64,000 nucleotides of DNA from positions 5,392-69,391 of the forward strand of contig QLIY01000281.1 in assembly GCA_003260075.1 (NCBI GenBank), written 5' to 3'. The DNA is from Phallusia mammillata (taxonomy: Eukaryota; Chordata; Ascidiacea; Phlebobranchia; Ascidiidae). The notes beneath the pieces were generated by a model, which did no database searches, was not told the origin of the DNA, and saw only the letters and a list, made by a program, of their open reading frames with translations. The position numbers and the translations under genes are program-made. Shown here in pieces: positions 35,562-47,914 of the stretch (positions are counted from its first letter, which is position 1; each line of letters opens with the position of its first letter).

Positions 35562-36816
35562 CTGCAGCGTAAACGAAAAACGAAATGTAAGATAAAAGTG
35601 TCATCACTCTTTTTCCCTTAGTCAGCATTTGCTTTGCAAACTGTGTGCAATAAACCGTAACAAAAAATGTCCGGTATTGAACTTTTTGCTCCCTACTGTA
35701 GGGTTACCGTATCTGCACGAGCAAAATTCCGGACGTTTAGATAAATATCTTAGGCGACACCAAACATGGATAATAATACGTTATATTGCATGTTGTTACA
35801 CGCTACCAACACAAACAGTTTCACTTTTCGTAAAATAGCATAGGCTACTATCACAGAGACAAAAGACGAAGTTTTGTTTCCTAACAAGTTACAAAACAAA
35901 AAGTTTCCACAGGATCCGGTTATTTTAATTCACAGAGTATTAATAGCTTTTTAGACGCAAAAAATAGCCTTGTTTCACCAACTTGCTTGTAATTCATGCT
36001 GATAAGCTGTTTTGCGTGAATGTAGGTAGTCTACCACCATGCACCAAAAACAGCAGACAACAGTTGAAACGTCAACCTTTGATTACCAAAGGAAAAGGAA
36101 TGTCAAAACTGCTGCAGGTTAGTCTACAGGACGCTTAAGAGTGTTTTTGAAGATTAATTCCGGACACAAATTTTACGCCATAATTCCGGGCATGTCCGGG
36201 AAATTCCGAACGTCTAGTAACAACACTACTGCTATTTTTCTTTTGCTTCTTTTCAATGGGATTTTGAAGTTGGCCTACTTTTCTTTTTCTTGTTTAAAAG
36301 TTTTTTCAACACTCCCATTATCATAACATTTTCTACCAGGCAAGTATTTACAAGCTGAGAATTGAGAACGACTTGACCGCTGTGTAGTGTGTTGCCAGTA
36401 ACCAGCAGTGGCTCTTAAAATTTTTTGAGGTGAGGTTTTGTACTGAGTTAAACTTAAAGAAAATAACCATAAAACTTGTTCATGTCCTGAAAAATTGTTT
36501 GTTTGTTTTACAAATCTGATCCAATTGCGAACCGCAGTATCTGCAGCTTGACCAAAGAGATCAAGCAGTTTATGCAGATTGGCTACAGCGGTCAAGTGGT
36601 ATTACAGTCCGGCCACAGCGGTGTCAAGAGGTCAGGTTGTATTTGCAGACAACCGTCCGTAAGCAGGTTTCTGTGTTACCTGGCAACTGCAACATAAGTT
36701 TCTGACTTTTACCTTGTTGTGTATTTGAAGAAATTCAACCTAAAACCCATGTGTTCATCAAGAGGAGTTGATTTCATCAGCAGACCTGATAAATTTGTAC
36801 ATGGGGTCCTTTGCTA

Positions 36817-37288
36817 CAGACTTGGACAACTAGATAATAACTCTAGTTGTCTAATTCGTCAAATTAGAGCAAAATGGCGGTAATTCTAATTACAATCTAA
36901 TTTAGACATACCTAGTAAGCTCTAATTCTAATCTAATTCACAATTTTCCCCAAAACGCTAGTTTGTCCAACAGCATTTTTAGGCATGTGATAAAAGTATG
37001 TCCAAAGCGCACAAAGCTATGTCACCAACAAGGCCAAACCACATCACTGAAACATGTAAACGAGATTTAACCACTCTGAATTATACAGTTCAAAACGTGC
37101 AAATCGTGGAGTTTAAATTTGAGATGTACCACAGTTGGTTAGGTTTCAAATCTAATTCTAGTTTAATTTATGTTTTTTGAGAAAGTGGTACTTCTAATTC
37201 TAATCTAAATTGTATAAACTGGGATGCTCTAATTTTAATTCTAATCTAATTTGAAAAAACGAAAAAAAAATCTAGTTGTCCAAGTCTG
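36817..37288. mobile_element. hAT-like MITE, 472 bases
   Basis: Identical 17-base inverted ends CAGACTTGGACAACTAG and a perfect duplication CTTTGCTA (36809-36816 and 37289-37296). The interior is AT-rich, with repeated TCTAATTCTAATCTAATT-type words in both halves. No coding capacity. Confidence 0.93.
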
Positions 37289-37747
37289 CTTTGCTACAAA
37301 AAGATTAAAAAATAGTACACTGGTGATGCGAAAACTTGGCCAAATCGAAAACGTTTAGGCATTTGGCGTACACTACAGAAATAACATTTTTAAAAATGTG
37401 TGGTGGTCGTACAAATGATACAAATGTGGTGGTTATGGAAATAAAACTATTTTGCAAATATTTCATTCGTTTTTTTCGACATCGACCCGAATCTAAAATT
37501 GGGTTTTACATGTGGTGGTTGTGATTCGAGGTTTCAGTTTTGTTTTACAGAAAAAGACAAAGAAACAAAAAGTGTGCCTATTCACAATAAACTCACTTCA
37601 AAACAATCATCAGAATCAACTGACAAACTTGATAACTTACTTGGCGCAAAATACGTTAAATGTTTTCACAAAAACTACGAAATTAAAAACAGATTTTTGG
37701 CAAAAAAGAATAAAACCACAATAAAAGAAAAGTTGTGTCACTGCTTC

Positions 37748-39575
37748 TCAACCATCGTCTTTCAAGATGCGGACAGTGTCCTTTCGCGTGATGTAGCTTA
37801 AGCCAGATGCCACAGTCGTGACAGCGGTGATTCCCCACAAACACTTTAGAATCACGTGATCTGTTAGGTCAAAGGCGGGCGCTGCCACCGAGCACCAAAT
37901 TAAAACCATTTGCAAGGTTGTGTTTACCTGGAAATAAAAAATACACGACCATAACAACATGTTCACACAGTACATTTTTTATTTTTACAACCCTAACATA
38001 ATGCTTGATTTTACCACTTAAAGCCAAGTTAACATCGCACATTTACATGTTAAGTGCAGAAAATGTATAAACTCGGTACAATTTCTGACACTTTATTGAA
38101 AACAACATGTTAAAATTTGTTAGCAATTTGTTACCTTGCTAATGAATGTTGGTGAAAGTTTTGCATTGACTAGAGTAGGATCAAAAAATCGTTTCAGTGT
38201 TCTAGGTGGTGGGCAAGTTCGAAATCGAAGATAAAACACCGAAGCTATTAGCAGCAAATCTCGGCCAATAAACAACAAAGTAAGAGGCACTACAAAACAA
38301 ATTTTGTTTTAGCAAAACAATTACCTTTGCTTTACAAAAATAAAACAAGAATAACTCCACTGATGGCAATATGCCACACCACACAAGTCATTTGACAAGT
38401 TTCAATCAAACATTTAAATATAATGCTGTGCAGTAAAGTTGCATTACGCAACCAGCTATTTACATGGAATAATGTTGACATAGGTTAGGGCACCACATAA
38501 CACAGCAACCAGAATCTTATCTGCCAATGGATCCAATGCAGAACCAAGAGCTGACTGTTGTGAAGGCCAACGCCTTGCAATCTGACCATCTATCTATAAA
38601 TTAAATTCCAATTTAGCAATAAAATCAATGTTTTATATTGTAGTTGTCAGATATTATTTTAAATATTGTAATCTTGAACAGAGTGAAAAAAAATACCTTC
38701 AAGCAACCTGTTAGAGAAAACAGAAAAGTTATCATAACTTACCACATCAGATACACTGGCCAGTACAAACAAAGTCAAAGCCATTTTGTGTTGATTTGTA
38801 ATGACCAAATGTGCAAGATATGGTGTAAGGCAAAGTCGACAAAGTGACAGCAAATTGGGTATAGTGTAAATGTTTTCTCTCTGTAAGTAATACAAAATAA
38901 TATTTCTATTTTCAACATACACATCTTTTATGTGGAGTCTGTTTGACTTGAATTTGGCTTTGCCAATAGCATGTTTTGACTTGAAAATGGCATAGTTAAA
39001 GAGATAGCAAGTAAACGTACAGATGAATACCAAGTTGTTTTGTAACTAAGGGCCCACAAAATCACATAAGGGTACAGATATGTTTGTCCTGCAGTCAATT
39101 ATCTGTTTTATGTAAAGGAAGTTGAATATGAAAAATTTAAAATATTAAATGCAAATTCAACTCTAAAACAGCCATTACCACTTTTGGTCAAATTCGTTTT
39201 TTAACTATATATTCAGGATATTTCTACAAATTGGATAAATGTGAGACGAACCTTTACTGGCAGTTCAGAGATTTTTTCCTGCTTCTCTTCATTGTCCAAC
39301 AAATTTTCCCATTTATCTGGTTGATCCTTGTTTTGACCGTCAGAATAGAATCGGGGACCAAAAAATTGTAATGGAATTTGTTGAAAACATATTTTTATGT
39401 CAACCAATCTCTTGCTTGCTTTTAGTCCACAGTCGGAAACACAAGACTTTTTTGGACACCAAACACTGCAAGAGGATAACTTTGAGAAAGATGTGAATTT
39501 GCAATACACCAATTTTATCTGGAGATTCCTTTTCAAACAAATTGTAAAACAACGCCTAGCAATATCCATCAACAC
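37748..39575 (-). CDS. CRLS1: Cardiolipin synthase (CMP-forming), mitochondrial
   Basis: Joins CDP-diacylglycerol and phosphatidylglycerol to make cardiolipin at the inner mitochondrial membrane. Five exons join in phase: 39575-39252, 38880-38743, 38593-38464, 38289-38135 and 37927-37748, giving 308 residues (human 301). The N-terminus [16 protein letters not shown] is basic and suits a mitochondrial presequence. [15 protein letters not shown] starts the conserved core. The CDP-alcohol phosphotransferase signature DxxDGxxAR...GxxxDxxxD is complete, formed across the exon 2/3 junction: [12 protein letters not shown], then [13 protein letters not shown]. Hydrophobic membrane segments follow, then [11 protein letters not shown] and the C-terminal tail ending ILKDDG. 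Confidence 0.95.
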
Positions 39576-41132
39576 AGCTAATTTCTACAATCATCAATTT
39601 ATGATTATGTTCAACGGCCATCTAAAACAGGAAAAGTGCATGAAATAAAATTAAAATTTCAAGCCATGCCAAACTGTCGGTTCTGGACAAGAATTACGAA
39701 GATCGCACAAGAGGTCAAGTGCATTTGACCCATATAACTTGCTGTTGCTAATCTCAAAGTCAAATTTTTTTTGGGTTTAAAAACCGAGTCAAGTCTTCAG
39801 AAAATGCGACTAAGCTGAGCAAGCCACGAACTAAAAATCGTTTGTTTTTGATGCACGTGCAGCAGAGAAGAGCACCCGTTCAAGATTTTTTGCTGAGTAA
39901 TGATTTTTTCTGAGATGATTTGGAATTTATTACTGAAACAGATTTTGATTTCTTTTTCTAATTTTTTTGGGTGGTCAGGAAATTGTATTTTCTTTGTAGG
40001 ACACCAAGGGGACACTTAGAAACACGTATTTCTGGGTTTAATTGTTTGGGTTTCAAAACTTGTATACATGTACAGATTATACGTCGATATACGTTCTGTT
40101 GGGCACAGTAACAAGATGTGGGCAAATGGTTGTAGTATGTATATAACAACTGAAAGATGTTTCTTAACACCTCAACATGTGGCTTACAATCGTGGGCGGC
40201 TTACAATCGAGTAAATACGGTATCTACAGCGTAAAGTTGTCTCTGATAATATTTTGTCATTCAACACTTTTATTATCACTAAACACAAAAATACTTGAGT
40301 AACTTGGACACAAACTGTGTTGGTGTCGGATCTGGATGCAGGCTGCTTCCTGTCATTGTGTTTTTGAGTAATAGAAATAACTCAACTGACTACGAGCGAC
40401 ACAAAGTTGTGAGTGGGACAGAAGTTGGACGCGTTGGACCCCTTCAACAAACTTAAGCCGAAAACCGACCCAAAAAGCCCTAAACTCAGACCTGGCAGGC
40501 AGTTCGATCAATGTGGACTCCTTGTATGGACATATCATATTTATGAGATTAATCTGTGCATCGAGGATAAAAAAGAAACAAAAAATAGATATAGTATGAG
40601 GCCTTAATTATACCTTCCCTATGTTCAAATGTCACAGTGGTAGTATTTTGATTCTTCGTTTCCTCATTATAGTACGTGCGTAACATAATCATCGACAAAA
40701 AGATTTCAAGACTTACATCAGTTGCATAATCTGTCATCAAGTTAGAATGACCGATTGATGACAAAATGCGGGTGAATATGTTAACTCAAGAATCTGATTT
40801 TGATCATTCTAGCAAATGCTGATTTACCTGTCTCTGATGCGTAACATTTTTGATAGCTCTTGGCTGTAGCCTAAGCGTCGGCGGTGAAATAATAAGCCTA
40901 TACTGCCTACAATAGCCTTAACTAAACCTCTTTCCTTTTACGAAAACACACCTGCGTTCCATTTTATCCTACAACAAACTATGAACATAAATATTGACTT
41001 TGTTGATTTTGCCTTTTTCGGAAGTAAAAACTTCCGAAAAAGTCTAAAATCTACCAACTTGCATTACTACAGTACACTTCTTGGTTGGTTAGCCTATAGT
41101 CCTATACTGTGGTAAGACTTCAGATAGAAACC
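39576..41132. other. Region between CRLS1 and the STMP1-like gene
   Basis: The CRLS1 (-) and STMP1-like (+) genes diverge from this stretch, so both promoters should lie here. Short open frames only; nothing recognised. Confidence 0.4.
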
Positions 41133-41609
41133 ATGCACAAGTTTTCATTTTTTGTCTTGTATCTTTTTGCTGTGGTTCTCGTTGCTAATGTGTATGGGGG
41201 TTTCGTTTGGCCGATATGTTTGAATAGATGTGTTTGTTTACAAAATTAGAATGGTTTGAAGTGACGTTTCCATTTCAAATATCCATTATTTAGCATAAAC
41301 AATTTTTATCTTATACCTAACTTTTTATTTAAATAATACATTATGTTAAAAATTGTCTTGTCTCACAATGTGTTTGTAAAAGGAAAACTTTTGTTAACTT
41401 CTCCGGTGGGAATTGACCCAACTCGGTAAGCAGTAACCAAAATTTTTAAAAAAATATTGGACCCAATAGATTGATTTAAAACTAAACTTTTGTTTGTTGC
41501 AGCACTAAGGCAACTTGAGCAGAACAGAGACATCCAAAATTTTGTCGAGAAAGTCCAGGACATGAAGGAATCTCAAACCTTTTGGGAACAAAACGAAATC
41601 CAAGAATAA
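41133..41609 (+). CDS. STMP1: Short transmembrane mitochondrial protein 1-like micropeptide
   Basis: Two exons, 41133-41199 and 41503-41609, encode 57 residues. Exon 1 is a hydrophobic helix, MHKFSFFVLYLFAVVLVANV. Exon 2 follows a good acceptor (TTTGTTGCAG) and reads LRQLEQNRDIQNFVEKVQDM then KESQTFWEQNEIQE and TAA. Human STMP1 (47 residues) has a similar hydrophobic start, then GNVVG, LAQNYDIPNLAKKLEEIKK; the match to ANVYG, LEQNRDIQNFVEKVQDMKE is clear by eye and collinear. The known protein is an inner-mitochondrial-membrane micropeptide associated with respiratory complexes. The weak point is the donor (GGGG|GTTTCG), which is non-ideal; an alternative donor at 41230 would add about ten residues. 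The start and strand are supported by the join. Confidence 0.6.
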
Positions 41610-42280
41610 ACCAATTGAAGGTAAAATGTATGTAGGCTTTATCAATCGCATATCAAGGTAAATTACTCGTTTTTGTTGCAGCGCAAATTGCCTATTTCGT
41701 AGCATATTAATTCTATCGTCTTACTTTGCGATGTCCTTGTCGTATTCTCACGTATTTGCTAAGCTTCAACGGGAATCTGACATGCTGTGGCTGCACAATT
41801 GTTGTGACAATGACAAATTGGATAAAGTAAAGTTTAATTGGACTTGAAATGATTTCGCTGCAAGCTTTTCGTGTCGCTTCGAGTTCATGAAAAAAAATTT
41901 GTTCATTTTTTTATAGGAAACAATTCGTCCTGCATGATGAAACAGTTCGGTTTACCGTTCAGTTATTGTCACTGATTGAAATAAAACATTAACTGGATTT
42001 CATTGTGGTGCAGTGGTAAATGAAAACAAAGATAGAATAAATCAGCTGAAGATAGACCAGCTTTTTTTGCCAATAATAAATTCTGATAACAAAACATCCA
42101 TAGAATCAAAAATTCTCGACACTGATACCGTTAAAAGTTTCTCTTTTCCTCTAATAATGTTTGAATTTATACTTTACATCACACCATGTTAGCATTAAAT
42201 TTACATCACTCTTTAGTATTTTGCGAAAGGACAACACCGAACATATAATCTCATTCTGTTAGGTAAACGTGGCTGGTGAC

Positions 42281-42843
<563 letters not shown>

Positions 42844-42938
42844 CTGGTGACCATCTAGTTTTATTGTGTAAAAATAAAACATGTTTTTCTAAACCTAACT
42901 TTGATTAGATTGACCAGAATAACTATAATGGCCTATAA

Positions 42939-43441
42939 CAGGGGTGGCCAATTAACTGCGGCTCACGAGCCCCATGCGGCTCTTTCTGCCTTTGATTGCG
43001 GCTCTTTAATGTTGCACATGAATAACTGCAAAGTTTAGCCAAAAAAACGTTGTTGAGAAATTACTGCAAAAAACGAAAGATAAACAGGAAAATATAACTT
43101 TTAAAACAGAATGAGAGGAGGAGTTTCCATTCATTGATAATGGAGGTAAACTGTTTGTCTTATTTGTCAATCTTCGCTCAGTCATTACAAAACTAGTAAC
43201 TTGAAACGTCGTTACGAATCTAAACACAAAAACTTTCCCATCATATCAGCCTAATTTCAAACACCTTGCAGCCCAGGTGAAGACACACAGTACGCGTATC
43301 ACTACACAACAATCATTATTTGATAGCGTACACTTCATCGTGAGTGAATGAATTCGTTCTTGATTTTTTTGTCTTGCGGCTCTTGAAAAACTAAGTTTTG
43401 TGATATAAGGCTCGAGCATGAAGCAGGTCTGGTCACCCCTG
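42939..43441. mobile_element. hAT-like MITE, CAGGGGTGGCC type
   Basis: Ends CAGGGGTGGCCAA and the inverted TGGTCACCCCTG; the duplication GCCTATAA is perfect (42931-42938 and 43442-43449). The interior contains GCGGCTC repeats near both ends. No transposase frame. Confidence 0.92.
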
Positions 43442-44160
43442 GCCTATAATGTAAACAGATCTTTATGATGACTAACTTACTTTAATGTTAATTGAGAACA
43501 ACACATAAAGACGTTTAAAAGTTTTTGATTACGCAACAATGGGACCATTCTTGGGTTTTTTAAGAAAGCACAAAACATAATGGTCATGTACATTTTTACA
43601 TTTCCTCGTACCGTTAGTGTTCTCCAACGGCAATGTCAATAATTTGTGAAACTCGACAAACAACATTTTCACGGTACTTTAAACCCTTCCCTACTGTTCA
43701 ACAACGCAGACAAAAGCAATATCGGTGATTCCCAGTAGCTTGAAGCGTTAAACCGCATTTCCAATACCCCTGAATGACTTAGCAAATTCACGGTTTTTCG
43801 TGGTACTGCAAAGCAAACACTTTTGTGTTTTGTACGCCTGAGCTCTTAAAATCACACACAGTTTAACGTTTGTTAATATTTAACCGAGTCCTTGAAAGTC
43901 TTTGTAAGTTGCAAGTCATGCCACCAAAACCACAGCGTAAGCCCAAGAAACGAGACGGTACAGTGGTTTAAAAGATTCGCTTTCGAATCTGGTTTTTCAA
44001 ATGACGCTCGTTTGGAGAATAGACAGACATGTCAAAACCCAGCATTATAGCAGTTGTTTTGCAATGAAGTATACGACAGATTTATTAGGTTGTTTTACTT
44101 TTTGATCGAATATAGCAAATACATAAGTTGTATTTAGTTAAATCACGAAAAAGCAAAAAA

Positions 44161-45983
44161 ATGGGTATTGTGTTATATCATCTCGACGCTAGTCCACCAA
44201 GCCGTTCTGTGCTTATGACCTTAAAAGCACTTAAGCTAGAATTTGAAATAAAGCCGGTTGATTTGTTTGCTGGAGAACATAAGAAGCCAGAATATTTAAA
44301 GATAAACCCAAGAGGAAAAGTCCCAGCCCTAGTCGATGGGAAATTACAGCTTTCTGAAAGGTATATGATACGATGAGTTGGTTTTTGGTTAGTACATTAT
44401 TGCTATGTTGGAATAAAGCCCACGTATAACGTTAATTTACGGACCCATAATCTTTCCGCTTTTGTTGGTCGTGTAAAAGACTAAAATCATTCGACCAGTG
44501 CCTAGTTAAGCACTAAAATCTTTTGGATCAAAAAATACCTTTCGGATCAGTTTTAGAAGATATCTGGACAAGTGTTGCCAAATGTTTTTAAGTAAACATA
44601 TGTTAAATACGTGGGCTTTTACAAACTTGCAAATTACCGAAACCGAAAACAGTAAGGCACTTAACCGAACAAGCAAAGGGCGCCCGCACACACTCACACA
44701 CCACTCAAAGCAACGGGAATTATCCCAAGAGTTGGAGATAAGTCCCGAAAAACACCTTTGAAAAGCGCTTTAATGTGGCATTAGGCAGTCAAACAAATTA
44801 AAAATAAGGCTTGTTTCATCTATCCACCGAAGGCAAATATTGACTAGGCGCAGGCAAATTATGCTGGTTGCTGGTACAAGATTGCCAGACTTTAACTTAT
44901 ATTTTTTGACATGTTTCAGCCGAGCGATCATTCAGTATTTGATCAACAAATATGCGAAAGGAGCAGACAAAGCTCTTTACCCAGACGACCCGGACAAACG
45001 TGTTCTGGTTGACATGGAACTCTATATTTCAGAAATTGTGTTTGAAGCTTTTCTCGGCCTTGTAAGTATAGTAGTTGCTTGCTTACATTCATACAAAACC
45101 ACACTGGTTATTATCAATTCTGACAGAACTGTTTTTTAACTATATTATGTGTCACACAGCTATGGTAAACAACCTAATTGTTAAATGCACAGTCTATTGA
45201 AATGTAAAAAATGCAAGGCTGCTCCTGCAGAAGCTTTAAATATGGCCGTGTTTGTCACGCCCAAAAATTCTCTTGCATATTCGGTTTTAGGTTTTTGAGT
45301 CAAAAATTGCAGGGCAACATTTCAACATTCCATATGCGAATGTTTAAACATTTAGACTTATGACCAAAACAACGCAAAAGCGATGTAACACTTATCGCAA
45401 CAGTCGACCTTAAACATTTTTTCTCTGATACATTAACCTGCAAAACTGTACCTTAATTTTGCCGCGTATTGAGTTACATGGTATTTGCTTCTAGAACCCA
45501 CCTGCCATGTTACTTAAGGGCGAAAAACCCAGCAAAGAAAAAGTCGAAGCGGTCCAGAAATGTTTAAAGGACATTAATGACCGACTGGAGGGGAAACAGT
45601 ACCTGGCGGGAAATACCCTCACAATTGCAGGTTTGATGTTTAAGAGTTCGCCAGAAGCTTATTTACACCCCACTGGGTGTATTTGGGTACTTAAATAATA
45701 GTGTATCGGATACGTTTCGGCTTTCTCACACTTATTACGTTTTGAAATTAACATTATTGGTGTGCAAATGAAATCGGTTTGTTTTACAGACTTTAGCAGT
45801 TACGCGAGCGTGGTCTTTATCAAAATCTTGATTGACGACATGGGCAAAATTCCAAACGTGGAAGCATGGATGCAGCGCATGCAGAAGCTGCCATACGACG
45901 ACGAGGTCAATGGACAAGTTATGAAAAAACTTGCCGTTATGCTTCAGGAGAAATTGAACCCGAAAAAGCAAACACAATTTTAA
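44161..45983 (+). CDS. Glutathione S-transferase 1, delta/epsilon/theta-like
   Basis: Conjugates glutathione to electrophiles in the cytosol. Four exons: 44161-44360, 44920-45061, 45495-45630 and 45790-45983, all in phase, 223 residues. The start is MGIVLYHLDASPPSRSVLMT, with the Ser of ASPPSR in the place of the catalytic serine. INPRGKVPALVDG is the cis-Pro loop and the SERAII-type junction (LSE-S-RAIIQYL) is the glutathione-contact segment. The C-terminal helical domain carries LYPDDPDKRVLVDM, QYLAGNTLTIADFS (the N-capping box) and ends NPKKQTQF. It is convergent with GST-2, whose 3' end is 680 bases away. An upstream in-frame ATG at 44128 would add 11 residues; the family start argues for 44161. 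Confidence 0.93.
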
Positions 45984-46198
45984 GTTTATTGACGTAGTGT
46001 TGAGCATGTGTATTAAACTAAAATATTATTTGCTGAGTAATGTAATTGGTCGTAGCGTGATAAAATTACAGCTACGTTTCTGGGTTTTTGTTTTGCTCTA
46101 ATGACGTTTTGACATGCTTTTTAACTATTCTTGACAAATATATTTCAATTAAGTTATGTTGTATTCAAAGTGTCTGAAAAATACCGTTACTTAACCTA

Positions 46199-46527
46199 AT
46201 GAGTCAAGATGCACATAAAATCATAACTGGGATCAGCCCTAAAGCGAAGCTACTGCGAAGTATACTAGGTAGGTAACGGTGCTTGACTTTCAACGGATGC
46301 CCCCATGAGCCAGTAGAGCGCGAGTGCCGGAAAGACTGCTGCCGTGGGTTCGAATCCCACCGCAAGCTTCCAGCCTACGCCTTGCCATATGGGAATACTT
46401 GGCGACCTGCTGGTTCGGTAAAACGGCTTGGACTTGGAGTACTGCTTATGTGATTTATCCTTATGATTAACGGAGTTGTGGGAAAACAGTTTACCACAGA
46501 AGTCCTGAATTGATTTACCGACGTGAT
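46199..46527. mobile_element. SINE-like insertion with tRNA-like promoter
   Basis: This 329-base block is flanked by the direct repeat TTAACCTA (46191-46198 and 46528-46535). It is absent from the duplicated copy of this flank near 49320, so it is a real insertion. It contains an A-box-like TGAGCCAGTAGAGCGCGAG near 46306 and a perfect B box GGTTCGAATCC at 46347-46357 within a T-arm (GTGGG...CCCAC). Both boxes suit RNA polymerase III. The tail has no poly(A). Confidence 0.75.
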
Positions 46528-46662
46528 TTAACCTAACGAAATCCCCCCCAAAACAATCCCTTTTTCATCGTACTTGTCCCATGTGATGAAGACTTTTTGA
46601 AACTTTTGTTTATTAACGATCTCATACATATTTTATAGTAATTTCTTTGTTTGAATCTTGGC

Positions 46663-47914
46663 TTATTTCTTTGGATTTAACTTTTCCTGACAGTATGCTG
46701 TGGCAGTCTGCATGGCTTTATCATTGACAGCTTCACTGTAGGGAAGGGCCTTCATTCGCCCCATCCAGAGTACGAGTTTAGGAAATTCACCGAAAGCAGA
46801 GAACTTCAAAAGGTCGAGAAACAAAACAGCGGTGTATCCAAAAAAATCTGTGCAAAAACGTATTATTTTTAATTCGCATACTAAACTTAACAGCGGAGTT
46901 TACTGCGACTAATTTGTAAACCAGACAAAAATATCAGAAAGTTTAGGCACTTACCGGCAATTGTTAAGGTATCTCCGACAAGGTACTTCTGATTTTCCAA
47001 TCGCTCGTCGAGAAATTTTAAAGCAGATTTCGCTGCGTCCAATTTGTCTTCTTTTGGTTTCTCCCCGCGCTGAAAGATTCCTCCAATATTCTTTAAAAAA
47101 ACATCAATGATCGCGAAACGATTACCGCTAAACTTTGGTTTGTAATACACTGCAGGATCTCATTGCTTGGATGTCTTTTAGCTTAGACAGCCATTTGTGT
47201 CAAAAATCGAAATTTGGTAGCCTACACAGTTTTGTCCCAAATTACAGCAACAGAAAAATTTAAATAATGCACATACCATGTATTCGATTATTTGATCAAA
47301 CACCCACTCCGTTATATAGAGGTACATGTCGACTTGCACACGTTTTTCCGGGTCTGTAGGATACAGGGATTGCTTCTCTCCTTTCGCGTACTTGTTTCGC
47401 GTAAGATAGGCTGCAATTGCGCGGCTTAAATAAATATGAATGTATATGTCAAGGCTACAGAAGTCCAAGCAAAGGGTTTAGTAATTTCGCGTTTGGTTTG
47501 GTTGAAACAAGTAGGAAAAGCAGATGTTGTGTACAAACGATTTAACAATGCTCAAACAAACCGTAGGCTGTATTTCTATGTGTGCAAATAGTCAGGCTCC
47601 CAAGTTTTCAGAAAAAATGGAACCTGTGTGCTCCTTATCTGCCCAAATGACAATCTAGTATAGGCTCTCTTTCAAACTTTCTTCACAAAACTTTTACTAG
47701 GTTACGTCACATACCTTTCGGCCAGTTTTAAGTCTCCATCAACAAGAGCAGGGACCTTGCCTCTTGGATTAATCGCCAAAAATTCGGGTTTTTTCTGTCC
47801 CCCTTGAAAAAGTTCGACGATGTTGGTTTTGTATTCCAGGCCAAGCGCTTTTAAAGTCATCTCGACGGAGCGACTTGGTGGACTGACGTCATAATGGTAA
47901 AATTGGATCACCAT
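46663..47914 (-). CDS. Glutathione S-transferase 2, delta/epsilon/theta-like
   Basis: Four exons on the minus strand, 47914-47715, 47424-47277, 47090-46955 and 46847-46663, join in phase to 222 residues. It has the same exon lengths and phases as the neighbouring GSTs. The start is MVIQFYHYDVSPPSRSVEMT; INPRGKVPALVDG, SRAIAAYL, LYPTDPEKRVQVDM, KYLVGDTLTIADFF and the end EKLNPKK are all present. It carries one extra residue (TRNKYAKG) relative to GST-3. It is the nearest relative of GST-3, with which it forms a tandem duplicate. A further in-frame ATG upstream at 47944 is not needed. Confidence 0.93.

Larger units (their letters stand above)
34838..37747. other. Intergenic region between MOCS1 and CRLS1
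   Basis: It holds the upstream region of MOCS1 and the 3' flank of CRLS1. An orphan coding-like exon on the minus strand is possible at 35561-35488 (separate entry), and a hAT-like element lies at 36817-37288. The open frame 36275-36595 on the minus strand is not recognised. Phrases at about 35700-35735 and 36160-36215 both contain TTCCGGACGT/TTCCGAACGTCTAG words and may belong to a decayed element. Confidence 0.45.

Noticed and set aside
41153..41248. Secreted cysteine peptide from unspliced STMP1 exon 1 (ends CLNRCVCLQN)
   Set aside because: Splicing to the exon at 41503 gives a better, homology-supported product.
43918..43971. Short basic frame MPPKPQRKPKKRDG upstream of GST-1
   Set aside because: Only 17 codons, no partner exon and no donor supporting a gene; left as background.
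46300..46375. Possible tRNA gene
   Set aside because: The A and B boxes and a T-arm are present, but no convincing acceptor stem or anticodon arm forms, and it lies in a block proven to be an insertion; treated as SINE-like.
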